DNA from: Bacteroides gallinarum DSM 18171 = JCM 13658
Lineage (GTDB): Bacteria > Bacteroidota > Bacteroidia > Bacteroidales > Bacteroidaceae
NCBI RefSeq assembly: GCF_000374365.1
Contig: NZ_KB894124.1
Location: 1 to 64,000 of the forward strand
Reading direction: 5' to 3'
Length of the DNA: 64,000 nt
The notes under the pieces were generated by a model that was not told the origin of the DNA, ran no database searches, and saw nothing but the letters and a program-made list of their open reading frames with translations. The translations under genes and the position numbers were made by a program. This document shows, in pieces, positions 18,117-27,172 of this stretch. Each line of letters begins with the position of its first letter. Position 1 is the first letter of the stretch.

Positions 18117-19649
18117 ATGCTGTTAAGAATGACGAAACAATTGTATGTAATCGCTGCCGTCTGTGCATGGCTGCTTAGCTCCTGCCAGTCCGAAGGCTAT
18201 AAGTATGAGTATGTTTACCGTAATTTACCGTTCGACATGCCCCGGGTGGAGGCACCCGAATTTCCCGACCGTACAGTCAACCTGAAGGATTTCAATGCCG
18301 TGGGTAATGGCGAAAGCCTGTGTACGGGGGCTTTTGCCGAGGCTATCAATACGCTTTCCGAGCAGGGGGGAGGGCATCTTGTGGTTCCCGCCGGCGTCTG
18401 GTTTACGGGGCCTATCGTGCTGAAAAGCAATATCGACCTGCATTTGGAGAAAGGGGCTGTAATTCTTTTCTCTCCCGATGTAGACCTTTATCCTTTGGTG
18501 GAAACCGTATTCGAGGGCTTGGATACCCGCCGCTGCCAGTCGCCTATTTCCGGACGTAACCTGGAGAATGTGGCGATTACCGGCGAGGGGGCTATCGACG
18601 GGAACGGCCATTACTGGCGTCCGCTGAAGCGCGAGAAGGTTACGGAGAGCGTCTGGAAGCAGACAACCGCCCGTGGCGGCGTATATAAGCGTCCTACTTA
18701 TTGGTTCCCTTATCCTGAAACGCTGAAGGGAGATACTATCAGCAATATGAATGTACCCCAGAACCTGAAAACCGAGGAGGAGTGGCAGAGCGTGCGCCAT
18801 TTCCTCCGTCCGGTAATGGTGAGCCTGATAGAGTGTAAGAACGTATGGTTGCAAGGTGTGATATTTCAAAATTCTCCGGCATGGAACCTGCATCCGCTGA
18901 TGTGCGAGAATGTGCTGATTGAGGATGTGCAGGTGCGCAATCCGAGCTATGCGCAGAATGGCGACGGGCTGGACTTGGAGTCGTGCAGGAATGCGCTGAT
19001 TGTAAATTCCACCTTCGATGTGGGTGACGACGGTATCTGCCTGAAAAGTGGCAAGGACGAGGATGGCCGCCGCCGTGCACGTCCTTGCGAGAATGTAGTG
19101 GTGGACGGCTGTACCGTATTCAAGGGACATGGCGGATTTGTCGTGGGTAGTGAGATGAGCGGCGGAGTGCGCAATGTGTCCGTAAGCAACTGCCAGTTCC
19201 TGGGAACGGATGTAGGGTTGCGTTTCAAGAGCAAGCGCGGACGCGGCGGTGTCGTAGAGAATATCTGGATTACCGATGTGTCCATGATGGATATCCCGAC
19301 CGAACCGATAACGTTCAACTTGTATTATGGCGGTAAGTCCGCCGTCGAAGTGCTGGAAAGCGGCGAGAAGGTGCCGGCTAAGGTAGAGCCGCTTCCGGTG
19401 GACGAGACGACTCCTTGTTTCCGTAATATCCATGTAAAGAATCTGGTGTGTGCAGGCGCCCGCCGTGCGTTGTTCTTCAACGGCATTCCCGAAATGCCGA
19501 TTGACGGCATAGTACTGGAAAATGTCGATATCACTTCCCGCTTGGGAGCGGAATTTATTTATAGCAAGAACATCACGATGAAGAATGTAACCATACGCAA
19601 TACGGAAGGTGAGAAGGTAGTTACCCGCTTTTGTGAGGATGTGAACTGA
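18117..19649 (+). CDS. GH28 polygalacturonase-type lipoprotein
   Basis: About 510 residues with a lipoprotein signal (LYVIAAVCAWLLSSC) and a right-handed beta-helix. GH28 catalytic blocks are NGDGLDLESC, VGDDGICLKSG, GHGGFVVGSE and LRFKSKRGRGG, giving the three Asp acids, the His and the Arg-x-Lys pair. The helix is preceded by the usual FNAVGNGESLCTGAFAEAIN start. It likely removes galacturonate from RG-I or homogalacturonan ends. Several in-frame ATGs exist (18072, 18117, 18129); the first overlaps the previous gene by 4 bp but gives no signal peptide at its N-terminus, so a later one is chosen. Last gene of the operon. Confidence 0.9.
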   Translation: MLLRMTKQLYVIAAVCAWLLSSCQSEGYKYEYVYRNLPFDMPRVEAPEFPDRTVNLKDFNAVGNGESLCTGAFAEAINTLSEQGGGHLVVPAGVWFTGPIVLKSNIDLHLEKGAVILFSPDVDLYPLVETVFEGLDTRRCQSPISGRNLENVAITGEGAIDGNGHYWRPLKREKVTESVWKQTTARGGVYKRPTYWFPYPETLKGDTISNMNVPQNLKTEEEWQSVRHFLRPVMVSLIECKNVWLQGVIFQNSPAWNLHPLMCENVLIEDVQVRNPSYAQNGDGLDLESCRNALIVNSTFDVGDDGICLKSGKDEDGRRRARPCENVVVDGCTVFKGHGGFVVGSEMSGGVRNVSVSNCQFLGTDVGLRFKSKRGRGGVVENIWITDVSMMDIPTEPITFNLYYGGKSAVEVLESGEKVPAKVEPLPVDETTPCFRNIHVKNLVCAGARRALFFNGIPEMPIDGIVLENVDITSRLGAEFIYSKNITMKNVTIRNTEGEKVVTRFCEDVN

Positions 19650-19727
19650 GAAACGGGACGACATGGTGACGGTGAATGAAATGGATTGTCAAATCCGACA
19701 CCCTTTCAGTCAAAATAAGTACAGAGA

Positions 19728-19752
19728 GTAGGGGATGATTCCCCTACTTTTG
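19728..19752 (+). promoter_or_regulatory. Hairpin and -7 box before rhaB
   Basis: GTAGGGG (19728-19734) and CCCCTAC (19741-19747) form a perfect 7-bp stem with a 6-nt loop; the right arm runs directly into TACTTTTG (19745-19752), a full -7 match. The dyad could be a terminator for the GH28 operon, an operator at the promoter, or both. A similar arrangement precedes rhaT. Confidence 0.55.
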
Positions 19753-19783
19753 TATTATGAAATAGCGACTAAAACTGATTACC

Positions 19784-21250
19784 ATGAAGCAATGTTTTTT
19801 TGCGGTCGATTTGGGTGCTACCAGCGGCCGTACTATTTTGGGAACTCTCACTCCGGAAGGACTGGAAATGGAGGATGTGAATCGTTTCCCGAATCACCTG
19901 ATAGAAACCGGCGGACATTTTTACTGGGATATTTATGAGCTTTACCGGCATATCATCGAGGGACTGAAAACCGTTGCCCGGAGAGGGGATGTCGAGATTA
20001 CGTCTATCGGCATCGATACATGGGGAGTGGATTTCGTCTGCGTGGGAAAGGACGGGGGATTTCTCCGCCAGCCTTATTCGTACCGCGACCCCCATACTGC
20101 CGGAGCGCCCGAGGCTTTCTTCAAGAAGGTAGCCCGTAAGCAGGTCTATGAGTGGACGGGTATCCAGGTGATGAATTTCAATTCGTTGTTTCAACTCGAT
20201 ACATTGAGGCGCAATGCCGATAGTGCATTGGCTGCCGCCGATAAGATACTTTTCATTCCTGATGCTTTGAGCTATATGCTGACCGGTGCAATGGTAACGG
20301 AATACACCATTGCGAGCACGGCGCAGTTGGTGAATGCGAAAACCCGTAAGCTGGAGAATGCCTTGTTGGGCGAACTGGGGCTGACGGAGGCCAATTTCGG
20401 CCGTTTCGTTTATCCCGGCGAGAAGATAGGGACATTGACGGCAGAGGTACAACGCATGACCGGGCTGGGTGGGATACCTGTAATCGCAGTAGCCGGACAC
20501 GATACGGCCTCTGCCGTGGCTTCGGTTCCTGCAATGAGCCCCGACTTCGCTTATCTGAGCAGCGGAACCTGGTCTTTAATGGGGGTGGAGACGGATGCTC
20601 CGGTTATTACGGAGGAAACCGAGTCTTTGAATTTTACCAATGAGGGCGGCGTGGAAGGTACTGTCCGCCTGCTGAAGAATATTTGCGGAATGTGGCTGCT
20701 GGAGCGTTGCCGGGCTGCGTGGGGCGAAACATCCTACCCGGAACTGATAGCCGAAGCGAATGCCAGCGAGCCGTTCCGCAGCCTGATTAATCCCGACGAC
20801 GCTTTGTTCGCCAATCCGGCGGATATGGAGCAGGCTATAAAGACGTATTGCGCGGAGCATCATCAGCCCGTTCCGCAAACGCGGGGGCAAGTTGTGCGCT
20901 GCATCTTCGAGAGCCTCGCTCTGCGTTACCGCCAGGTGTTGGATAATCTACGCACCCTTTCTCCCCGTCCGGTAGAGACGCTTCATGTAATAGGCGGCGG
21001 AAGCCGCAATGACTTGTTGAACCAGTGGACGGCCAATGCCGTCGGCATCCCGGTGGTGGCAGGGCCTTCCGAAGCTACGGCAATCGGTAATGTCATGATT
21101 CAGGCATTGGCTGCCGGGGCGGCGGAAGATATCGCCTCCATGCGCAGGCTTATCAACCGTTCCATTCCTTTGCAGACATTCTATCCGGAGGATGCGGAAG
21201 TGTGGGATGCCGCGTATCTGCATTTCAAACAGGCGACGATGAATAATTAA
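19784..21250 (+). CDS. rhaB: Rhamnulokinase
   Basis: A 488-residue FGGY-type sugar kinase that phosphorylates L-rhamnulose at O1. Marks are FAVDLGATSGRTILG (first phosphate loop), SIGIDTWGVDF, AVAGHDTASAVASV (adenosine region) and HVIGGGSRNDLLNQWTANA. Length is normal. In Bacteroides literature the gene is also called rhaK and leads the operon rhaK-I-P-D-O, which is the order found here. Rhamnose released by GH106 upstream would feed it. Confidence 0.93.
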   Translation: MKQCFFAVDLGATSGRTILGTLTPEGLEMEDVNRFPNHLIETGGHFYWDIYELYRHIIEGLKTVARRGDVEITSIGIDTWGVDFVCVGKDGGFLRQPYSYRDPHTAGAPEAFFKKVARKQVYEWTGIQVMNFNSLFQLDTLRRNADSALAAADKILFIPDALSYMLTGAMVTEYTIASTAQLVNAKTRKLENALLGELGLTEANFGRFVYPGEKIGTLTAEVQRMTGLGGIPVIAVAGHDTASAVASVPAMSPDFAYLSSGTWSLMGVETDAPVITEETESLNFTNEGGVEGTVRLLKNICGMWLLERCRAAWGETSYPELIAEANASEPFRSLINPDDALFANPADMEQAIKTYCAEHHQPVPQTRGQVVRCIFESLALRYRQVLDNLRTLSPRPVETLHVIGGGSRNDLLNQWTANAVGIPVVAGPSEATAIGNVMIQALAAGAAEDIASMRRLINRSIPLQTFYPEDAEVWDAAYLHFKQATMNN

Positions 21251-21291
21251 CAACCGATATTCAGTAATTAATATTTAAATAAATCAGTATC

Positions 21292-22545
21292 ATGAAAGAA
21301 GAATTAATAACAAAGGCCTATGAGGTAGCCAAAGAACGTTATGCCGCTCTTGGGGTGGATGTAGAAAAGGTAATGGAGCAACTCCAGAAAGTAGCAATCT
21401 CCATGCATTGCTGGCAGGCGGACGACGTTATCGGCTTCGAGTCGGGCGGCTCGCTGACCGGCGGCATCCAGACTACCGGTAATTATCCCGGTAAGGCACG
21501 CAATATGGAGGAGCTGCGCGGCGATATTTTGAAAGCCGCTTCTTACATTCCCGGCAAGCATCGCTTGAACCTGCACGAAATATACGGTGATTTCGGCGGT
21601 ACGTTCGTAGACCGCGACCAGGTAGAGGTGAAGCACTTCGAAAGCTGGATGCAGTGGGCGGCTGAGAACGGAATGAAGCTGGATTTCAACTCTACTTCTT
21701 TCTCGCATCCGAAAAGCGGCAACTTGTCTTTAGCCAACCCGGATAAGGGCATCCGCGACTTTTGGGTAGAGCATACCAAGCGTTGCCGTGCCATTGCAGA
21801 GGAAATGGGACGCCGGCAAGGTGACCCCTGTATCATGAACCTTTGGGTACACGACGGCAGCAAGGACATTACGGTAAACCGCATGAAATACCGTGAGCTG
21901 TTCAAGGATTCTCTCGACCGGATTTTCGCTACGGAGTACAAGAACATGAAAGATTGCCTGGAGTCCAAAGTATTCGGTATCGGCCTGGAAAGTTACACGG
22001 TAGGTTCCAATGAATTCTGCGTAGGTTACAGCGTACAGCACCAGAAACTTATTACAATCGACACTGGGCATTTCCACCCCACGGAAAGCGCTGCCGATAA
22101 GGTTTCGTCCATGTTGCTGTTCGTTCCCGAGCTGATGCTCCATGTAAGCCGTCCGATACGTTGGGATTCCGACCATGTGACTATTATGGACGACCCTACT
22201 CTCGAACTTTTCCAGGAAATCGTCCGTTGCGATGCTTTAGACCGCGTACACATCGGTCTCGACTATTTCGACGCCTCTATCAACCGTATCGGCGCTTATG
22301 TCATCGGAACCCGTGCCGCACAGAAGTGCATGCTGCGTGCGTTGCTGGAACCGTTGGCCAAACTCCGCGAGTACGAAGCTGCCGGCCAGGGCTTCCAGCG
22401 TCTTGCTCTGCTGGAAGAAGCGAAGGCGTTGCCCTGGAATGCCGTTTGGGATATGTTCTGCCTGAAAAACAATGTTCCGGTAGGCGAGGAGTTCATTGCC
22501 GAAGTAGAGAAATACGAAGCTGAGGTTACATCGAAGCGTAACTGA
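21292..22545 (+). CDS. rhaA: L-rhamnose isomerase
   Basis: A 417-residue metal-dependent isomerase converting L-rhamnose to L-rhamnulose. The family blocks are MHCWQADDVIGFE near the N-terminus, LHEIYGDFGGTFVDRDQV, LDFNSTSFSHPKSG, NLWVHDGSKD and ITIDTGHFHPTE (metal-binding Asp and His). It begins 41 bp after rhaB. Confidence 0.94.
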   Translation: MKEELITKAYEVAKERYAALGVDVEKVMEQLQKVAISMHCWQADDVIGFESGGSLTGGIQTTGNYPGKARNMEELRGDILKAASYIPGKHRLNLHEIYGDFGGTFVDRDQVEVKHFESWMQWAAENGMKLDFNSTSFSHPKSGNLSLANPDKGIRDFWVEHTKRCRAIAEEMGRRQGDPCIMNLWVHDGSKDITVNRMKYRELFKDSLDRIFATEYKNMKDCLESKVFGIGLESYTVGSNEFCVGYSVQHQKLITIDTGHFHPTESAADKVSSMLLFVPELMLHVSRPIRWDSDHVTIMDDPTLELFQEIVRCDALDRVHIGLDYFDASINRIGAYVIGTRAAQKCMLRALLEPLAKLREYEAAGQGFQRLALLEEAKALPWNAVWDMFCLKNNVPVGEEFIAEVEKYEAEVTSKRN

Positions 22546-22570
22546 GTTTACCAAGGTCGATGACAGTATT

Positions 22571-22600
22571 TAGCGGGGAAAGCGTATCTTTGCCCCGCTA
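22571..22600 (+). promoter_or_regulatory. Hairpin with internal -7 box between rhaA and rhaT
   Basis: TAGCGGGG (22571-22578) and CCCCGCTA (22593-22600) form a perfect 8-bp stem. TATCTTTG (22585-22592), a full -7 box, lies in the loop and touches the right arm. It could lower transcription into rhaT or be an internal promoter with an operator dyad. Confidence 0.5.
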
Positions 22601-22636
22601 CTTTCATTACTTGTGGAATATTAACCATTGATTATC

Positions 22637-23668
22637 ATGAATACACTAATAGGATTATTAATTATCGCCGTAGGCAGTTTCGGACAGAGCAGTTCGTACG
22701 TGCCTATCAATAAAGTGAAGGGCTGGTCTTGGGAAAACTTCTGGCTGGTACAGGGAGTTTTTGCCTGGCTCGTCTTTCCGCTGTTGGGAGCCTTGCTCGC
22801 TATCCCCTCCGGCAGTAACCTGATAGAACTCTGGGGAGCAGGCGGAGCTTTGCCGGCTATCGTCTACGGTATCCTCTGGGGCGTAGGCGGCCTTACTTTC
22901 GGATTGAGCATGCGCTATTTGGGCGTCGCTTTGGGGCAGAGCATTGCTTTGGGCACTTGTGCCGGTTTCGGAACGCTGTTCCCGGCTTTATTTGCAGGAA
23001 AGGACTTGCTGCACGGCGATGGACTGATGCTCCTTATCGGTGTCTGCATCACTTTAGCGGGAATTGCCGTTATCGGCTATGCCGGCAGTTTGCGTTCCAG
23101 GAATATGAGCGAGGAAGAGAAGAAGGCGGCAGTGAAAGATTTTGCATTGACAAAAGGACTGCTGGTGGCTTTGCTGGCAGGCGTGATGAGTGCCTGCTTC
23201 GCTCTCGGGCTGGATGCCGGAACCCCTATCAAGGAGGCGGCGCTGGCCGGTGGGGTCGCTCCGTTGTATGCGGGGCTTCCTGTTATCTTTTTAGTAACCC
23301 TGGGCGGTTTCTGCACGAATGCCGCTTACTGTATTCAGCAAAATATAAAGAACAAGACGGGTAAGGAATATTTGTCGGTCAAGGGTGATGTATTCGTGAA
23401 TAACCTACTGTTCTGCGCCCTTGCCGGAGGCTTGTGGTATTCACAGTTCTTCGGCTTGGAAATGGGCAAGAGTTTCTTGGGCGGAAGCCCGGTATTGCTT
23501 GCATTCTCCTGGAGCATACTGATGTCGCTGAATGTTACATTCAGCAATGTCTGGGGAATTCTGCTGAAAGAGTGGAAAGGATGCGGCTCCCGTACGATAG
23601 GCGTACTGGTATTGGGGCTCGCCGTCCTTATCGCCTCTATTATAGTAGTGGCTATGGCACAGGCATAG
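22637..23668 (+). CDS. rhaT: L-rhamnose-proton symporter
   Basis: A 343-residue inner-membrane protein with about ten hydrophobic segments. The N-terminus NTLIGLLIIAVGSFGQSSSY and YVPINKVKGWSWENFWLVQG are the RhaT signature. The ATG at 22637 gives the normal N-terminus; codons before it would start with TTG. It brings rhamnose into the cytoplasm and lies between isomerase and aldolase genes (called rhaP in some Bacteroides work). Confidence 0.93.
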   Translation: MNTLIGLLIIAVGSFGQSSSYVPINKVKGWSWENFWLVQGVFAWLVFPLLGALLAIPSGSNLIELWGAGGALPAIVYGILWGVGGLTFGLSMRYLGVALGQSIALGTCAGFGTLFPALFAGKDLLHGDGLMLLIGVCITLAGIAVIGYAGSLRSRNMSEEEKKAAVKDFALTKGLLVALLAGVMSACFALGLDAGTPIKEAALAGGVAPLYAGLPVIFLVTLGGFCTNAAYCIQQNIKNKTGKEYLSVKGDVFVNNLLFCALAGGLWYSQFFGLEMGKSFLGGSPVLLAFSWSILMSLNVTFSNVWGILLKEWKGCGSRTIGVLVLGLAVLIASIIVVAMAQA

Positions 23669-23705
23669 AAATAACTGTCTAAATTAACTGTAATTAAATA
23701 AACAC

Positions 23706-24515
23706 ATGAAATCAATTCTTGAAAATCGTCCGAAATTGGCTTATGAAGTCAATCAGGCTGCCGAAGTAGCCGGATATCTCTGGCAAAAAGGATGGGCAGA
23801 ACGTAATGGCGGTAATATCACCTTAAACATCACGGAATACATAGATGATGAAATCAAGGCTTTGCCGGCTATCAGCGAAGTCAAGCAAATAGGCAAAACC
23901 CTTCCTTATCTGAAAGGCTGTTATTTTTATTGTAAAGGCACTCAGATGCGTATGCGCGACTTGGCACGCCGGCCTATGGAGAACGGCTCGATAATCCGCA
24001 TTCTGGACGACTGCGCCAGCTATGTAATCATAGCCGACCAACCGGTAATGCCCACTTCGGAATTGCCGTCGCACCTTGCGGTTCATAATTATCTGCTCGA
24101 AAAAGGCTCTCCTTACAGGGCATCTTTGCACACGCATCCTATCGAGCTGATTGCCATGACCCATAGTAAGAAGTTCCTGGAAAAAGATGTAGCTACCAAC
24201 CTGCTCTGGAGCATGATTCCGGAAACAAAGGCTTTCTGCCCGCGCGGTTTGGGCATCATTCCTTATGAACTGCCGAGCTCCGTGAAGCTGGCGGATGCCA
24301 CTATTGAGGCGCTGAACGATTACGATGTGGCCATGTGGGAGAAACACGGTGTCTTTGCGGTGGATGTGGACATCATGTCGGCTTTCGACCAGGTAGACGT
24401 GCTGAATAAGTCTGCATTGATTTACATCGCTGCCAAGAATATGGGCTTCGAGCCGGACGGCATGAGCCAGGAACAGATGAAGGAGATGAGTGTGGCTTTC
24501 AATTTACCAAAATAA
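23706..24515 (+). CDS. rhaD: Rhamnulose-1-phosphate aldolase
   Basis: A 269-residue class II aldolase splitting rhamnulose-1-phosphate to dihydroxyacetone phosphate and L-lactaldehyde. Zinc ligands are seen as HTHP (His near 142 and 144) and EKHGV (His near 214). The N-terminal GWAERNGGNITL is the substrate loop. Size and residue spacing agree with the E. coli enzyme. Confidence 0.94.
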   Translation: MKSILENRPKLAYEVNQAAEVAGYLWQKGWAERNGGNITLNITEYIDDEIKALPAISEVKQIGKTLPYLKGCYFYCKGTQMRMRDLARRPMENGSIIRILDDCASYVIIADQPVMPTSELPSHLAVHNYLLEKGSPYRASLHTHPIELIAMTHSKKFLEKDVATNLLWSMIPETKAFCPRGLGIIPYELPSSVKLADATIEALNDYDVAMWEKHGVFAVDVDIMSAFDQVDVLNKSALIYIAAKNMGFEPDGMSQEQMKEMSVAFNLPK

Positions 24516-24530
24516 AAGCGGAGAGTAATT

Positions 24531-25685
24531 ATGTATAGAATGATATTGAACGAAACCTCTTATTTCGGAGCAGGCTGCCGCGAGACGATTGCGGTGGAAG
24601 CTATGCGCAGAGGTTTTAAGAAGGCGTTCTTTGTAACGGACAAGGATTTGATTCGTTTCAAGGTCGCAGATAAGGTAATCGAAGTTTTCGAGAAGAACGG
24701 TATCCCTTACGAGCTTTTCAGCGATGTAAAGGCCAATCCCACGATTGCTAACGTGCAGAACGGCGTAGCCGCTTTTAAGGCATCGGGGGCAGATTTTATC
24801 GTAGCGCTGGGTGGCGGTTCTTCTATCGATACGGCAAAAGGCATCGGTATCGTAGTGAATAATCCTGATTTTGCAGACGTGAAGTCATTGGAGGGCGTAG
24901 CTGCTACCCGCTATAAGGCAGTCCCGACATTCGCTCTGCCTACAACTGCCGGAACGGCTGCCGAGGTCACCATTAATTACGTGATTATCGACGAGGAAGC
25001 AAAGAAGAAAATGGTATGCGTAGACCCCAACGATATTCCGGCTGTGGCGATTGTAGACCCGGAGCTGATGTATTCCATGCCGAAGGGACTGACTGCCGCA
25101 ACGGGAATGGATGCCTTGACGCATGCCATTGAAAGCTATATAACGCCGGGTGCGTGGGCGATGTCCGATATGTTCGAGCTGAAAGCCATTGAAATGATTG
25201 CCGCCAATTTGAAGGCAGCCGTCGATAACGGCAACGATGTGGCCGCCCGCGAGGCGATGTCGCAGGCACAGTATATCGCCGGAATGGGATTCAGCAACGT
25301 AGGCTTGGGCATCGTTCATTCAATGGCGCATCCGCTGGGCGCCCATTACGATACCCCGCACGGGGTTGCCAACGCGTTGCTCCTGCCCTATGTCATGGAG
25401 TACAATGCGGAGTCTCCGGCAGCTCCCAAATATATCCATATAGCCAAGGCTATGGGAGTAGATACGGACGGTATGACCCAGGCCGAAGGGATACGTGCGG
25501 CAGTGGATGCAGTCCGGAACCTTTCGTTAAGCATCGGTATTCCTCAAAAGCTGCATGAAATCGGCGTAAGGGAGGACGATTTGCACCGGTTGGCGGTCGA
25601 TGCTTTCAACGACGTCTGCACGGGCGGCAATCCCCGTCCTACCTCCGTCGAGGATATCGAGGCCTTATACCGTAAAGCTTTCTAA
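24531..25685 (+). CDS. fucO: Lactaldehyde reductase (iron alcohol dehydrogenase)
   Basis: A 384-residue group III alcohol dehydrogenase. GGGSSIDTAKGIGIV is the NAD loop, FALPTTAGTAAEVT and MAHPLGAHYDTPHGVANAL hold the iron-binding Asp/His set. It reduces L-lactaldehyde from rhamnulose-phosphate cleavage to 1,2-propanediol, keeping redox balance in anaerobic growth. It follows rhaD by 15 bp; the Bacteroides name for this gene in the rha operon is rhaO. Confidence 0.92.
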   Translation: MYRMILNETSYFGAGCRETIAVEAMRRGFKKAFFVTDKDLIRFKVADKVIEVFEKNGIPYELFSDVKANPTIANVQNGVAAFKASGADFIVALGGGSSIDTAKGIGIVVNNPDFADVKSLEGVAATRYKAVPTFALPTTAGTAAEVTINYVIIDEEAKKKMVCVDPNDIPAVAIVDPELMYSMPKGLTAATGMDALTHAIESYITPGAWAMSDMFELKAIEMIAANLKAAVDNGNDVAAREAMSQAQYIAGMGFSNVGLGIVHSMAHPLGAHYDTPHGVANALLLPYVMEYNAESPAAPKYIHIAKAMGVDTDGMTQAEGIRAAVDAVRNLSLSIGIPQKLHEIGVREDDLHRLAVDAFNDVCTGGNPRPTSVEDIEALYRKAF

Positions 25686-25706
25686 TTTATAATTTAAGAA
25701 AACACC

Positions 25707-27029
25707 ATGAAGAAAACTATTATTTCGTGTATGCTGTTTTTAACAGCTACCACTGCTTTCTCGCAAACAGCCATGAAGACAGCGGCAGAGGCCAAGCTTT
25801 CTGCTTCCGAGCTCGCCGTGAAAATAGCAGACCGTATTCTTGCAACCACCACCTACGAGTTTAAGAATACCAAGACGGGCAAAACCTACAAGTCCGTCAA
25901 GAACCTGCCCCTGGATATGAATGTAAAGGTTGCGTGCAAGTACAATAACTGGCATTACACCAATGGCGTAACCCATATTGCCTTAATGGAGCTGGCCGAC
26001 AAGACCGGCAACAAGAAATACGACGATTACGTTCTCAAGAACATGAACTTCGTATTCAACGACGGCAACCTGGACTTTTTCAAGCAACAGTACGACCAGG
26101 CAATGAAAGACGAAGGCTGGTACGGCGTCCGCAAGCTGAGCTGGCATATGATTTTCCGTGGGAAGCGCCTGGACGACAACGGGCCTATGGGCGCCAGCTT
26201 GATTGACCTGCAAATGAAGCATCCTAATGATGCATTCCTGAACTACATCAATGAAACGGCCGAACACCTGAACTATGGCGAGCCCCGCCTGGCAGACGGC
26301 ACTATTGCCCGTATCTGGCCTCATGTAAACACAATCTGGGCCGACGACGCATTTATGGCTATCTCTTTCCTCGCCCGCATGGCGAAGATGACCGGCGACA
26401 TGAACTATGTCAATGATGCTGCCAACCAGATAGTCAAATACCATAAATACCTGTGGTGTCTGGAAAAGCAAGTCCTCTATCACTGCTACCACACGGATAC
26501 GGACGAACACGGCGTTGCCCATTGGAGCCGCGCCAACGGTTGGGTATTTATGGCTACGGCCGAGCTGCTCACGGTTATGCCGGAAAACCACCCCATGCGC
26601 CCCGAAGTACTGGAATGCTTCCAGCGCCAATGCAGCGGCGTAGTCCGTTACCAGGGCAAGAACGGTCTCTGGCATCAGTTGCTCGACAAAGAAGATTCCT
26701 ATGAAGAAATCACAGGTACGGCTATGTTCGTATTCGGCATAGCACGCGGCGTTAAGCACGGTTGGCTGCACCCGGACTTCATCTACGCCGCCGAACAAGG
26801 TTTGAAAGGCATGATGACCAAGATTTCGGACAAGGGAGACGTTACCGCCATTTGTGTGGGCACAGGCATTATGCCCTCTCCGGCATACTATTATAACCGT
26901 CCCACCCAGGAAAACGACCCGATGGGCGAAGGCCCCGTACTCCGCGCGTTGATTGAAATGACGGATGCACCGAAATATACGGAGATTAAAGCCGAACAGC
27001 AGTACGACAAAATCATAGTCAAGAAGTAA
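25707..27029 (+). CDS. GH105 unsaturated glycuronyl hydrolase
   Basis: A 440-residue secreted (alpha/alpha)6 enzyme with signal peptide KKTIISCMLFLTATTAFSQ. NNWHYTNGVTHIALMEL, RIWPHVNTIWADDAFMAISF (Asp pair near 213-214) and HWSRANGWVFMATAEL are GH105 blocks. It removes the 4,5-unsaturated uronate from lyase-made RG-I oligosaccharides. It is the last gene of the rhamnose operon, 21 bp after fucO; having a glycosidase inside the catabolic operon ties lyase-product trimming to rhamnose sensing. It is quite different from the GH105 part of the fusion at 10920-13442. Confidence 0.88.
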   Translation: MKKTIISCMLFLTATTAFSQTAMKTAAEAKLSASELAVKIADRILATTTYEFKNTKTGKTYKSVKNLPLDMNVKVACKYNNWHYTNGVTHIALMELADKTGNKKYDDYVLKNMNFVFNDGNLDFFKQQYDQAMKDEGWYGVRKLSWHMIFRGKRLDDNGPMGASLIDLQMKHPNDAFLNYINETAEHLNYGEPRLADGTIARIWPHVNTIWADDAFMAISFLARMAKMTGDMNYVNDAANQIVKYHKYLWCLEKQVLYHCYHTDTDEHGVAHWSRANGWVFMATAELLTVMPENHPMRPEVLECFQRQCSGVVRYQGKNGLWHQLLDKEDSYEEITGTAMFVFGIARGVKHGWLHPDFIYAAEQGLKGMMTKISDKGDVTAICVGTGIMPSPAYYYNRPTQENDPMGEGPVLRALIEMTDAPKYTEIKAEQQYDKIIVKK

Positions 27030-27053
27030 TAATCCTTTTACAGATATACGAAT

Positions 27054-27093
27054 CCCGGCTGGAGCGATAAACATTCCTCCAGCCGGGATTTTT
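27054..27093 (+). terminator. Rho-independent terminator after the rhamnose operon
   Basis: CCCGGCTGGAG (27054-27064) pairs with CTCCAGCCGGG (27077-27087) over 11 bp, followed by ATTTTT. It lies 25 bp after the GH105 stop. Confidence 0.92.
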
Positions 27094-27135
27094 ATTAAAT
27101 CTTTCATTACCACTTCTTTTTTCATAAATATTTCC

Positions 27136-27143
27136 TATTTTTG
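27136..27143 (+). promoter_or_regulatory. -7 box for the AraC regulator
   Basis: TATTTTTG lies 29 bp before the ATG at 27173 and after the terminator, so the regulator has its own promoter. Confidence 0.5.
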
Positions 27144-27172
27144 TCCCGAACCCATCATGAAGGACACGTATT

